This document shows, piece after piece, positions 34,608 to 46,630 of a stretch of DNA of 64,000 bases. The stretch is taken from the NCBI GenBank assembly GCA_014526335.1, contig JACTAT010000352.1, forward strand, positions 276,092-340,091. The letters are read 5' to 3'. The notes beneath the pieces were generated by a model. The model saw only the letters and a program-made list of their open reading frames with translations, searched no databases and was not told the origin of the DNA. Position 1 is the first letter of the stretch; each line of letters begins with the position of its first letter. Source of the DNA: Chrysaora quinquecirrha. Its lineage: Eukaryota > Cnidaria > Scyphozoa > Semaeostomeae > Pelagiidae. The translations under genes and the position numbers were made by a program.

Positions 34608-37160
34608 CTCAAAGAAATTCATTCTCAAACATTCACAAAAGCATTCAAAGAATGGAAATATTTGAATCATGAATTGGAACAGCAGAAAAATTGGATGGTT
34701 TGCCCCGCTTAAAATATCTCAACACTTGCCATGTTGAGGGTAATTGTAAAGAAAATCGCTATAAAAATGCTGGAAGGTAACATTAAACTTGCCACTATTA
34801 TGCAGTAAATATAAAATGTGGCTGAGAGTGACAACTTATTGTAGCATTTCAGTTTATTCCATTTCCCTGCAGGTTATTTTATTGTTTATACTTTTCTGAT
34901 TTTGCATGAAATAAAAATTCATTTTTACTTTAATATGCTTTTGGTTTCACGTTAGGTTGTACAAACAGCCACATAATGCCTGATGTAACTGTTTGCTTAA
35001 TACAACATATATTTTGTTCACCAGGAAAAGAAACGAGAACTACCATGAAAATGCCTTTATTGAAGAAAATGACAGTGTCCTTGAATGAGACATACCAAAG
35101 CAGGGGAGGAGTGAATGCTGAGGGAATCATATTATGTTTAATAGTACAATAAACACAACACATGTATGTATGTATCTATGTATCATTTGCCACTTTTTAT
35201 AAGTTTTACAAAACAGATTAGTTTAAAGACAGATACAGTACAATATATAAGGTTAAAAATTTACAGAAAAACACCTCTAATTACAGTGGCAGGAATAGGA
35301 TTAAAAGGTCAAGCTAACCTTATTTCCATAATGTTCCCCATTTCCATTAGTGTCAGTACAGAAAAAAGGTTGGAAAAAAGCAAATCTATATGTTTTCGAT
35401 AAAAACCTAGTTTATAAGACCAAATCATGATCGAGAGAGATAAATGAAGGGACCTAACCATCATCAACAGAATCATTTTACATGTTTAATCTTTTGTTAG
35501 TGTAAGTGTTATTATTGTGTAACTGCTATCATAAGTGATGCCGTATAAGCAGAAACACCGTGGCAACACAAAAGACAACTATGTTTTTTTTGTTGATAAT
35601 ATTTCGCCCTGCCAAGCAAAGTGTCTTCAGAGTGTGATGGAATACAAAACTCTGCCTATACTATATTTATTCAACTCTTCACAGCAAGAAGGTCTAACTG
35701 AAAGCAAGCAGTAAGCTAAGTGGCGTTTTCTTCTTTTTTCTTTTATAAGTGATGTTTCTATTGCTGTGTATGTGTTTCTAACCTATTTATTATTTGGAGA
35801 AATGAATCCTTCTCTTGTGCTATTTTCTTTAATATGCTAAATATTATTTGTTTTACTTCCTGTGATGATGTTTACCATACTTATGGTACTAGTTTTAATT
35901 TACGTGAAGAAACATAGTAATCCTCAAACAAAGATATTCTTCTTCAGAAGAGCAGTGATAAGGATTGTAGTGGCTCATCTTGAAAGTTGGCATCAAATAT
36001 TGGTTGCAAGCTTTGACCACTTGATGGAACTGGACTAGACATTGTCTCATGTTGCCACAGCATTGGTCAGAGAGCCGCCAATATGTTCCAAGGAGAGCTA
36101 TATGGCTATGCATCGTTCTTGCAGGAGAACCTCTTGCTTCCAAGAAATGTGGAATTTTTCTTTTGTGATGGTGTGTGTCAATATTGGCCATGGGCTCTGA
36201 AGGTTGCACCTGAAGTAGCCGTTAAAATGAAACCAGCTCTGTCAATCATGCATGCAAAATGACATGCTCCTTCCTGTCAGGTAGGCTACTGTTTTAATTT
36301 AGCACAGTTTTGTGTGTCTTTTGTGTAAGTGAAGAATGCATTGACAGGAGTAGTTTTTTCAAGACTGAAGGTTTGGTATGCAACTTTTAAGTTAGTATAG
36401 ATGCACTATCGCTAGATTAGAAGGTGGTTATGGAATTCACTGGGAAGCTTAGCTGGTGCTGACATTTTAGAATTCATATGGTCTTTATATTTTCTTGAAC
36501 CAGGTTCTCTTGGAGGTGAATGCCAAACTTGGGCAGGCAGATCTACTTGAGAGGAAACAGAACAAGTCAACGGCTATTTATCGAGAACAGGACACACAAC
36601 AAATCATATGCAGCCAGAAAGTAAGTGAATCTAGAGGCGCTTTTGTTTGCATTTACCATAACACTGAAGATAAACCTAAAGAATTTAATATTTGGCTAGT
36701 TTTTTTCCCACAAGACTCTGCAATATCGGTCCTATTCAGTCTAGATGCTTCAACATTCTAAATATTTTTGGCTGAGTATGCCAATATTCTTCGTTACATC
36801 TTTATTGTTTTTCAGTGTATTGTAGAATGCTTTACTGTTTTTGGTTTATTTCCTAATGTTTTAACATTCCCCTGTGCGATGATTGTAACTTCAATTTGCG
36901 CCAACCATGCAATTCCTGTCAGCATGGAATGAAAATAGTGATCTTAGAAAGTACGGAGGGAAAATGAAAAAGTTTATTGAGAAATTTTGTGCCTTTCGTT
37001 ATTTTTGATAGTAAATGCATATAACTTCATTTATTCTTTCGGAAATATTAAATATTGTCCCTAAAATTTTAGACAGAGAAGAAGCATTAGGTTCACGATG
37101 GCCTGGAATAAAAGAAAGATATTGAAACTACCAAAAGACCTCTGCATCTGCTAACCTAAG
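34608..37160 (+). pseudogene. KDZ (Kyakuja-Dileera-Zisupton) transposase gene, broken, five exon remnants
   Basis: Exon remnants with splice-like ends lie at 34608-34776 (FKEWKYLNHELEQQKNWMVC, then TCHVEGNCKENRYKNAG), 35025-about 35160 (NENYHENAFIEENDSVLE), about 35990-36280 (CHSIGQRAANMFQGELYGYA, FFCDGVCQYWPWALKVAPEV, KPALSIMHAK-stop-HAPSCQ), 36504-36620 (EETEQVNGYLSRTGHTTNHM) and from 37073 (FTMAWNKRKILKLPKDL). The 'D...C.YWPW' and 'MHAKaH...CQ' motifs with 'G(E)E.EQ.N.ylSr.g.tTkhM' are characteristic of KDZ transposases. At least two TGA codons and several frameshifts inactivate it. Confidence 0.75.
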
Positions 37161-38346
37161 ATGAGCTTCCTGGCAGCATTTCGACAAAATTGTTTGTCAT
37201 TGAAATTAATTGATTTATAAGATGTTGCAGTTTTGGTACTTCCATATTAAGAGCGTTTGTTAGTACATTTTTATTATTTTGCTTTTCAATATATTTTCAT
37301 GCTGCAAAATGTCCTTAATCATGATTTCATAATTGACTCAATGGGAGTTCAAAAGATTAAATATTATGATTAAATAATTATACCGATTTTATCTTGAGTT
37401 CATCATATTTAAGAGTCTTTTGTTCTTTCTTACACTACAAGCATGAAAAATAGTCCATCTTTTTAATTTGGCAAGGGATATTAAAAAGATTGTATTTGTA
37501 CAGGCTTTAAAATAGGAATTCCATTAATGCGAAAAATCTATTGCTGATAGCAGATGTGCAGTGGGATATAGCAATTTGTCTGCTTGAAGTATTACTTAAA
37601 ATGCAAGACTATCCGTAAGAATTAGGGAGCAAACTCTGGCCAGGTCCGAAATGCAGAACCTGTGGAATTTATTTTCCGCAAAATCGAGTTCCGCATTTTG
37701 TCCCGACAGTATTGGGCGAAAAACCAAAGCACGGAACTCACAGAACTACTTCTGAAATTGTTTTAAATCGGGTATTTATACTCTTATTCAAAATGCAATT
37801 ATCATTATGTGAACTCGATTTCGCGGAACTCGCAATTGCAACCAAAACCACTTTGTACAGCATTTACGAGTGAGATAACTGCTATTGCATTTCTTTGAAA
37901 TTAATATAATCACATAATTTTCACTTTAGAAAGCCGAAATCATATTTGAAGGCGCTGTTAGTATCACAGCCTAGTCATGACTTAGGCCCATTTTTCTAAT
38001 GTCAATGACAATTGCATTTTAAATAAGAGAATGCTAAGAAAGAAAAATTAAAGTGAAATAAAACAATAAAGATTTCAAGTAAAATGTTTTTTCATAGCTA
38101 AATACCATAAAGGTTGGGCACCCTTTTCAAATATTCGTCGAGAGAATCAAGTCAAGCAATCAAAATTATTGCGGCAGTAATATTCAGAGAAGAATGAAGC
38201 ATTAGCAAGAGAAGATAAATTCAAGTATCAGCAAATGGTGTAAGCAGTATGGGCACATCAGGGTATATCAAATACATTATAAAATAAAAAAGACACGAGG
38301 CACACACTTTTCTTGACAAAGTGATGTGCTTTGTTTGAAATGAGTT
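37161..38346. other. no supported gene
   Basis: AT-rich sequence with only short spurious ORFs. A more GC-rich patch at 37640-37870 repeats GCGGAACTC/CGGAACTCAC-type words and may be the remains of a repeat. Nothing else is supported. Confidence 0.4.
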
Positions 38347-38950
38347 ATTTTCTTTGCATGAGATCCCAAATTTCAGTATTGCCTAGCAGATCTGAAAATT
38401 TAGCAATATCTGGTTTCTCATTGTAAATTCTTTCACCAGGCACAAGAATTGACATATCCGATGCGTGATTGGGAGTATGATACGTGATATTAATTACTGG
38501 ATACATTCTAGAAAATAAAAATATCATGTTTTAATTTACTCATGGCGTATCACATAGTGACCCTTCTGCAGACGACATAAAAATGAAATAAAAGATAGAT
38601 AATAAATACCAAATTTTTGTTTGTTGCAGAAAATTTTCGATAAACTGATTCTACTCCTTCTACTGCAAAAGCGCAGACTAGCATTACCTGTTGTACTCTT
38701 TTGTGTCGAGATTATGGTGAGTCTTAAGGTTCTGTGCAAGGTGTCGATAGGGCTGACCAAAACTTTTACAGCCTCTCACATAGCAACTTTCGATTTTTTG
38801 ATACTTCATGTATTCCTTTTCATACAATTTATCAAAAATTTTTGCTTCAATGGGCAAAGAAAGCCACTGATTATGCTGAAATGACATTGACAGATGCTGT
38901 TCCTTCACATGCCTATAAATATCCGCCATCGCAATTTCTGCAACACCTGA
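38347..38950 (-). CDS. two-exon gene with a possible C2H2-like finger, unknown
   Basis: The upstream exon (ATG at 38929, MADIYRHVKEQHLSMSFQ) contains CYVRGCKSFGQPYRHLAQNL followed by KTHH, a C-x4-C...H..HH pattern that could bind zinc. It ends EYN-AG|GTAATG at 38688. The TTTTCTAG acceptor at 38513 continues in phase with RMYPVINITYHTPNHASDMS and ends IWDLMQRK-stop at 38345-38347. The true start may be further upstream. I do not recognise the family. Confidence 0.45.
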
Positions 38951-40289
38951 CTCTGCACAGAGTTTTGTTCATATTCTCAGACCTCCTCCTCTGAAAGAAA
39001 GAAAACAAAATTTAGCAGCTCACATTAAGGCAATACCAGTAGCCATTTGATTATTTTATTATGATCCAATGAGGTTTGGCAACTTCATCATTATCACTTG
39101 GCCAACTGCTTCTGGTGATTGGCTAATCTAGAATTTAGATGATTCCCTTGGTACCAAACGTACCGGCGATTTGATTGGTTTGTGATGTCGTCCCAGAAGG
39201 CTATCCTCCGCCAGGATTGGTTGGCAAGACCTATGACACAAATGACATGCTTCCTCAGTCACGATTACACAGGATGCAAAGAAATGCAAAAGCCAGTTCT
39301 TTTCCTAGGCCTGAATCCACAGCCTTTTCAAACCTCGTAACACAACACAGAATTTTAACGCAACTATCTACTTCGTGTTCATGGTAAAAATGGATGGATA
39401 AAAACCTAAATACAGTGTACTAGATAAAAACAGTGCAGATGTAGGCTATCCATACTTATGGTAAGTAAGAGAATCATGTCTTGATGATGAGGCCAATTCA
39501 AAACATGGTGCCTTCCAAAATAAAACCTTCAACATAACAACCTTTTAGTGCTTTAAGGCCAAAACAAATCCTTTTGTCCTCAATAACCAAATAAATAGCC
39601 TGTCTGTCTCAGTAAATGATGCATTTTGTCACACTAAACCATTTGTTTCGTTTTTCTTCTTTCACTCTGTGTCAACCTTTAGGTGCTTTTCTTTAGCAAA
39701 GGCCACAACAAATGCTTTTCTTTAGCTTAGGCCACATCCGAATCCAATTTCATTCGGAAAACACTTAAAGGAGAGTGATTGAATGGATCACCATCTTTAT
39801 GAAAAGAATATATTGCAAAAGACGTTTATTACAGAATTAACACCCTTCATGAAATAAATTTAAAACTAGCTGTAAACAAAAAGTAAATCGATAGTTGTCA
39901 CGTTCTACAACACTTAAGCTGGATTCGAATTCGAATTGCCAGAAATGTCGCTTAGATTCCACAAATCCACCGACTTATAGCTAGCATAGCCACATACCCT
40001 ATCTAATGTTCATGAGTATAACAAGCGAAATATGAGACAAGACTTTCCAGGCCTTATAGTTGCTTGAAATCCTACTTCGAACATCTTTGACTCGATTTTA
40101 ACAATTTTCTAACTCAAATAAACGGATATTCTTAGTTTTCTTCAAGCTGGGGTTTAGTTAAAATCTTTCGTGTAATGGAAATAGCAAGGCAAGAGGATTT
40201 CTGTCTACATATGCATCATTTAATAACATTCATAACTTCTTAAGTGGCAAAAATTGCGTATATACTTAACAGATCTTGTTTAACTGTAG
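38951..40289. other. no supported gene
   Basis: Intergenic or intronic sequence between the 38.3-38.95 kb gene and the P-loop exons. Short ORFs have no motifs. The words CTTTAGGTGCTTTTCTTTAG and CTTTTCTTTAGCTTAGGCCA around 39680-39730 form an imperfect local repeat. Confidence 0.4.
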
Positions 40290-43200
40290 GAGAGGCAAAG
40301 ATTGCCATGCTTTATGGTCCAAAAAGTGTCGGAAAGACATTCACCCAACAAATGCTACACTGCGGGCAAGGAGGGGTGTCAATAACCCATGATCTAATGT
40401 TGTCTGGTGGCAATCAGTGTTCGGCAGGGAAAAGCACCTAAGTATATGAGTGAAATCTTTGATACAATCTCAGTACAAAATGGAGTTAGGGATTGGGTAA
40501 AAGGCCCTAAATGTTGACAAGATTTTCCAAGAAACAGCTATATAGCTGCATTGAGTAAGCTAGTTTCATGATATTTTGGAACTTAAGCTGTGAAAAAAAA
40601 ATTGTGTTTCACTTAAAAGATATTTGTAAAATTATATTTCCAACATGATAACTTGCCAAAAAAATCTTCCCAACTTAAGTGAATAAGCTGAGGAACTAGA
40701 AATGTCCATTTATAAACTCAGAGCAATTCAATTAATAATGGACAGTGATACATTTATATCAACATTTCTTTCAAAAGTGACTGAAACAGATTTGTGGTTT
40801 CTTATTTTATAAGCTTCGTTGCAAAAATTAATGTAGCATTGCATTCTCGTATTTTCTTCAGGAGCCAAATATTAGAGAGCTGCCGTAAAAGTAACTTGAC
40901 AATTATGCTGAACGATGTGACCAACTCAAAGTTCCTGGGAGAGCAGCTCGTACATATTCAGGAGGGGCTTTTGCAAATTTCGGAGAAAAGAGGACTAAAA
41001 ATCCGAAAGGTACTGGTATCTTGCTCTTGGCTATAGACCCTTCGCAATGACGTCAAATAGTGTTCAAAGCGAGGCGCCATATCGGAAACGAGAATACCAA
41101 TGTTCCGAACTCATCAATCTGCTATCAGTCCACTGAAAGGCCTATGCGAAGTGAAGTCTTGTGTTTCTGTGTGTTATATTTTATGTACCAACGGTTTGGA
41201 TGGATGTTTTCAAATCGTTCCTGCCCAAAGGGAAGACTGTTGATCGTTTGGAAGATTTAGGAGCACTAACTGTTGCAGAACTGAAAAGTATTCTGGAGCA
41301 GTATAAGGAGAAGAAATCTGGGAACAAGGCTGATCTGATTCTTCGCACATTTGCAATATTTTGTCTTGCAAAGAACTTTGAACAGCAATCTGGTGGGGCC
41401 TCCGGCGAGGCTGATGAATCACTTCTCTATTGCCATGAGAAGGAGTATACATATGAGGCGATTCGAGAGCAATGTCTTCATCTTCCCTGGTCATCCGATC
41501 TTCGCGGAACGCCTGCGTTCAGTTTTATTCAGTTGTATGAATATTTGGTCATCAGAACTTCAAAATATAAACATATTTTACTTAAAAGCACAGCTTACAA
41601 GAAACTGAAGGCTTTTCAGTTCTTTAAAGAAGGCTTCGTTAGAAAGATTGACATTGCAAAAAATGAAAATTTCACTTTCTTTGATGTTCGTGTGAAAGCG
41701 TCCATGAAAACAAGCCTTTATAAAGTTATCGTAAAACTTTCTAATAAAACAGGTGATGTTTGCTCTTCTGCTTGTTCTTGCCTTGCAAGCATTGGTCTTG
41801 GTGGGTTTGGAAACTGCAACCATGTTGGTGGGTTCCTCTTTGCTCTTGAAGACTTCAACAGACGGAGAGATGGTCTAAAAGAATATCCATCTGCTGTCTC
41901 TTGTACCTCAAAGTTGTCTTCCTGGAATGTGCCTAATACATCTGCACTCAAGTCTTTTGCCGCTGTTCCTATAGATGAACTGGTCATAAGAAAAATTAAA
42001 TTTGGAAAGGAAGATCCTGGAGGCTCTTTCTACAAATCTTTTGATCCTCGTGCTCCTTGTGATAAAGTTGTGGATAAAGATAGGTTGGAATGTTTGAAAT
42101 CAAGATTGGCAGAATTCATTCCAAATAGTGTTCTTTTTGGATTTCATCAACCTCCTCTTCCCTGTCCCAAAGATTCAGACTCCAAACCACATCTGATGCC
42201 ATTATTTCATCTGGTTTTAAGACCTTTCATTGGATGACCCTGTTCCTTTCAACGAATGCTATGACATCTCAGTTTCATCTTTCAAAGAGATGATGGATGT
42301 ATATTGTGACAACTTAGCCTTGTCCGAGAAAGATATCATTGGAATTGAAAAAGCAACACATGGGCAAGCAGAAAATAAAAATTGGATTCAGCATCGTCTT
42401 TATAGAATAACAGCGTCTATTCTGCCACTGTTAATTCTGTTGAACCATCTTCAAAATTGAAAGCAATGTTTTATCAATCATTCTCAACAGCTGCAACTAG
42501 CCATGGCAAAACATTTGAGCCACATGTTAAGGAGCTGTATGCAATCTTCTTGAAGGAGAATGGTATTGATGCAAAAGTTTCAGAAGTTGGTTTGATAGTA
42601 TCATCGTCTGCTCCATATCTTGGTGCTTCATTGGATGGCCTTGTTTCATACCAGCATGAAAAGTGGGGTTGGAGATTAAATGCCCTTTCTCAAAGCACAA
42701 TGTTTCTGTACAAGATGCTCTTAAAGACAAGAAATTCTTTCTTGTAAAAGATGATAATGGTAGTATAAAGCTGAAGTGAAGACATCCTTACTTCTTCCAG
42801 GTTCAAGGACAAATGTTTTGTGCCGATTTGCAACGAGTCGACTTTGTTGTTTGGTTTGGCAGCAGTGAGCCATTGTTTGTTGAAACAATCTCTTATGATG
42901 AAGATTTTGTGACAACCTACATGTTGCCACGACTTAGATATTTTTATTGCAGAGCGGTTCTCCCAGAACTTTTTACAAAACGTGTAAAGAAAGGACTAAA
43001 ACTCTATTTGCATGATGGCTGGGAAAATTTTGTCAAAACGTAATTAATTATAAAAGCAGCAGTAGCATATTTTTTTCTTAAATGGGCTTTCTGTTGTATT
43101 ATCTAATTGTATTCTTAAATATCTGTTATGATCATTATTATTTGAGTGGTTACTATTCATACACTAATATTTATTCACTTGGGTCTACTAAAAAAGGTAA

Positions 43201-46200
43201 TAAGTTTGTAAGCAGGGAACAAACAGTAAAGATTTGATCAGCAATAGGATGCAAGGATAATGACAAAACTCCATCAAGGATGTGGTAGTTCTTTATCCTT
43301 CCAATGGCCCTTTCAACATGGATCCTCACTGAAGCAATGCAGGCAGTTTGTTCCACTTCTTTGCAGTCAGCTGAGATCTTGTGCCCTTGAATGGTGGGAT
43401 ATTTAACGAGACACCAGAAGGAAGAATTTCTTGAATGTCAAAGCCACGATCTGCCATGACAGAGTCACCATCATCAAGAAGCTCCAGAACACCAGACTTG
43501 AGGGTGATTTCCTTATCAGAGACTTTGCCAGACCATAGTTTTGACACAAATGTAACACATCCAGCAGGTGAAATTCCAATGAGTGCTTTAAAAGTATTGT
43601 GGTGCTTGTACTCAGACCAAGTTTGTGACTGTGACTTCATTGATGATGGGACTTCTATGAATATCTCGGTGCAGTCTATTATAATTCTTGTGCTGGGATA
43701 GGGCTTAAATTGTGAAGGCATGTTTTTACGGACAAGATCTTGTGAAGGAAATGGAAACAGAGTTGGCAGTTCATAGTACAAGAAACAGATCCAGGTTGTA
43801 AAAATCTTTGAGACTTGGGAAGTTGAAATACCAAAACGATCAGCTAAATCAATTGAAAACAGGCCAACTTTCAACCGCATCAACACCAATACAAACTCTT
43901 CCAGGTGAGAAAGGGATCGCTTTCGTCCTGGCTTCAAGCTTTGCTTTTCATGGTAGGACAGATCAGACTTTTCAGAAGATTTGTTACCACGCCAGTAATG
44001 CATTCGAGATAGCTTGGGCTCAAGATATTCAAATGTTGCCAACAGAGAAGGAAAATTAGGAAATCCAGTGTAAAACCTTGTTGCAGAATTATCATCTTTA
44101 ATTTTATCAATGGAGAAGAGAGATTTCTTTAACTCAGTAACCTGAACTTCTAATTTCTCCAACTGGGCTGTCAAAAACAAAATTTTAGACTTCAGCTCCT
44201 TGACTTCTTCTTTGAGAGCATGTGAGCTGGTGAAAATGTCCATAATATCATTACTTTCACCACAGTCTGTAGGAAGATGAGCTGGCAAATCAATGAAGGA
44301 GAAATCTGTCTGCGTTGAAACTGACACAGAACCAGAGATGTCTTGACAAGGAATATCAGGAACGATATCAAAATCAATACCGGCATCAGATGGTGACACA
44401 GACTCTTTAGGTTTAGGCAGTGGTTGAAAACGGCTAGCAGGAGGCTTCCGCGGTTTAGGTTTGACTGAGGCAGCAACGCTGGTGAAGAGATTCAGAGAAG
44501 GTTTTGCACCAGACACAAGACGCCAGTGATGACGATTACGTTTTAAATCTTTATCAGCAAAATGCTTCTCACAAAGAACAGTTGCACTGGTAACTTTGAA
44601 ATTATCTCTACCTTCCTCTCTTTTGATGAGATTACACCATCCAAGTTTCTCAGGGTTGTTCTTTGGGAAGCCGAAAAAGTGTAGGCCAGTCGCAACACCA
44701 TCGCTGTTGTAAAAAGTGTTGCTGCATCCATATGCGGCACATTCACGACCAAGAGATTTCTTCTTTTTCTTATTAACACTTTTTTCATCCCTACTTTGGG
44801 CTTCTTCACTCATTTTTCGTGAGTTTCACTTACTTTAAACACTTTGAAAACTGAAAACACGTACAATGCCCACAGAAGTCAGAAAAGAGATGAACTCAGA
44901 TCATCGGTATTCTCGTTTCCGATATGGCGCCTCGCTTTGAATACCGTTTGACGTCATTGTGAAAGGGGTCTATTGTGCCTGGACCAGAATGGTATGATAT
45001 TTCACCTTGAATATAATGATTTAAAAAGATAAAACATGTTGAATACCCCTCATCACACCATTCACCACGATATCCACTGTATGTAGTAATCTCAACTGCA
45101 CTACACATCCCCCATCATAATTGTACTGCACACCAATTATATTATGTGAGCAGCCTACAATACAAACCCTGATAAGCACTTTGGGAAAAATTTGAACTAC
45201 ACAAACATGAAAATAACGTTTTTCAGGGCATAACTGCAATATTTGGGGTTCCCTTAGGGGGGGAGGAGTGCTCTTGAACATAGTGTCTCCTGACTATGAT
45301 ATAGAAATACACTATTAGACATTAACATAACACTAGAACTTAACGATTAGTTCAGAAATCAAACAAAAGTCTTTCTTATATCTTATAACCATCCTTTTTA
45401 CAGGAAGGCTGCAAGGCCGCATCCTGAGGGTGGACTTTGAACGTTGTGAGTTCAGAGAAGAAGATAGAAATTCACTGACAGAAATGAAGGAGCTATGTTT
45501 GAAATACAAAGTCCGTTATTCTTACCAATGTGTATCTAGATACTTAAATATATGCCAGTTACAATTAGTAGCATAGTGCTGTGTAGTTGTTTACTGGAAA
45601 GAAAAAGAAGTACCTATGAACATACACATTCAGTTTTACACATTGTACACACAGTAGTATACCTGTCCCTAAATTCAACTTTGACTTTTGTAGGGATTCC
45701 TGCTGTCTTGGGCAGCACATGATAAAGAAATCCGGCATTTAATGCAGTGCGATGCAGTTGAAACCATAATAAAAGCTCTTCTGGAATGCCTGCCAAGGAA
45801 ACAAGAGTGGTGGTGCGAAGGAATGGCACTAACTTTGTATACAGCAGAGTTGGTATGAACAGACAACATTATTCTTTTCATTGGCTAATAGATTTTGAGG
45901 ATTTGCAAATTCCTAAGCCTACCTAGACCTAGCACAACAGGGATAATGTTTTCTAAAAAAGGTCAAAATTATAAGTATTTCTAATGTTATGATCACATCA
46001 GAACAGTCAATGAACAGAACAGACAGTAGATATGAGCTATATGTTGAGAGTATGTGCATTCAGGTTATCTTTGATATATCAATTGAGATTTTCTTGCATA
46101 TCCAAATGTCAGCCATTAAACCTCCTTGCAGCTTTACTGTTTACTGCCTTACAATTTTCTGTTTTTGTGCCTTTGGGCAAGCTTGTTTTCGGCAATGTGA

Positions 46201-46630
46201 TGAAGACACATATATTGCTTCTGGTCGGTAGAAACTATTAGGAAGAATAAATTATAACTTTCCTGAAGCTCGATGATAAGACAACTGCTAAGTTCTAACA
46301 AACAAAAAGAAACACCCATAAGCTTTAGAAGACATGTTGTCGTTTTGGACAAATCTTTACAAACAAACCGTTTCTCATCAAAGGTAATTTCTTTATAAAA
46401 AAACCATCTAAAGCTACACATGATACCTTTCTAGAACGAGATTAAGCAAAGCCCTATAAACCATATTTGTTACATTGTTTGATTTTCTTTGTAGTATTCC
46501 TAAGCTTGGACTGGGGCAAAGACTGATCGACCTCCTCCTAATTGTTATTCGCAAACAAGACGAGTCGACAATTGAGGCAAAGCCCCTGATCACGCAGCTA
46601 GAGGAAAATAGAATTAAGAAAATAAAATAA
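40290..46630 (+). CDS. possible P-loop ATPase gene, exons on both sides of a transposon
   Basis: Candidate exons: 40290-about 40416 (GEAKIAMLYGPKSVGKTFTQ, Walker A GPKSVGKT), 40862-41009 (SNLTIMLNDVTNSKFLGEQL, Walker-B-like hydrophobics then ND), 45405-about 45520 (RLQGRILRVDFERCEF), 45694-45852 (53 codons, WAAHDKEIRHLMQCD, KQEWWCEGMALTLYTAEL) and 46505-46630 (LGLGQRLIDLLLIVIRKQDE, stop TAA). The last two join in phase 0. Phases of the first three are not fully reconciled, so grouping them in one gene is inference. The ISL2EU-like copy C sits 24 bases downstream of the 41009 donor, inside the proposed intron. The 5' end is not identified. Confidence 0.45.
41034..41101 (+). repeat. left terminal inverted repeat of copy C
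   Basis: It begins TAGACCCTTCGCAATGACGT and pairs with the right end over about 68 bases with few mismatches. The longest identical block is the run containing AAAGCGAGGCGCCATATCGG. High similarity between the ends suggests a fairly recent insertion. Confidence 0.85.
41200..43043 (+). pseudogene. SAP-SWIM-YqaJ nuclease accessory protein of copy C
   Basis: The chosen start is ATG 41200 (MDVFKSFLPKGKTVDRLEDL). Domains in order are SAP at about residues 22-55 (GALTVAELKSILEQY, GNKADLILRTF), SWIM-type zinc cluster (CSSACSCLASIGLGGFGNCN, then HVGG), then a YqaJ-type nuclease: NKNWIQHRLYRITAS, SHGKTFEPHVKELY, LGASLDGLVS and MFCADLQRVDFVVW. YqaJ is a lambda-exonuclease-like fold, and the E/D of these motifs are the usual metal ligands. 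Frame changes at about 42230, 42440 and 42800 break the ORF. In this transposon type its role in transposition is not established. Confidence 0.8.
43171..44813 (-). pseudogene. THAP/DDE_4 transposase of copy C, one frameshift
   Basis: From ATG 44813: THAP domain at residues about 24-110 (CAAYGCSNTF, FFGFPKNNPEKLGWCNLI, ATVLCEKHF), proline/serine linker, coiled coil at about 205-240, ATRFYTGFPNF, an HTH (LADRFGISTSQVSKIFTTWI) and the DDE_4 core. The core has IIIDCTEIFIEVP (D1), VMADRGFDIQEIL (D2) and, after a one-base frameshift near 43365 (GCAAAGAAGTGG), ASVRIHVERAIGRIKNYHIL (E). About 545 residues would be full length for this family. Apart from that frameshift all key motifs are intact, so loss of function may be recent or a sequencing error. 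Confidence 0.88.
44903..44972 (-). repeat. right terminal inverted repeat of copy C
   Basis: Reverse complement of the left repeat: it starts ATCGGTATTCTCGTTTCCGA and ends GTGAAAGGGGTCTA. It lies 90 bases upstream of the transposase start codon, so it may carry the transposase promoter. Confidence 0.85.

Larger units (their letters stand above)
41034..44972. mobile_element. ISL2EU-like DNA transposon (copy C), two convergent genes
   Basis: Inverted terminal repeats of about 68 bp bound a 3.94-kb unit: 41034-41101 and 44903-44972. Both share TAGACCC, then CAATGACGTCAAA, then TTCAAAGCGAGGCGCCATAT, then CGGAAACGAGAATACC. Both ends abut TA, which could be part of the repeat or a 2-bp duplication. 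Inside are a YqaJ-type accessory gene (+) and a THAP/DDE_4 transposase (-), meeting tail to tail. I know this two-protein layout from the ISL2EU (IS4EU) superfamily. Both genes carry frameshifts, so this copy is probably no longer autonomous. Confidence 0.85.

Noticed and set aside
34930..35163. Minus-strand ORF of 77 aa
   Set aside because: It is the antisense of the second KDZ exon remnant on the + strand.
36495..36761. + strand ORF beginning MNQVLLEVNAKLGQADLLER
   Set aside because: It reads the KDZ exon in the wrong frame. The frame with EETEQVNGYLSRTGHTTNHM fits the family, and the ORF runs through the GTAAGT donor.
43435..44059. + strand ORFs opposite the copy C transposase
   Set aside because: Shadows of the long minus-strand transposase frame.
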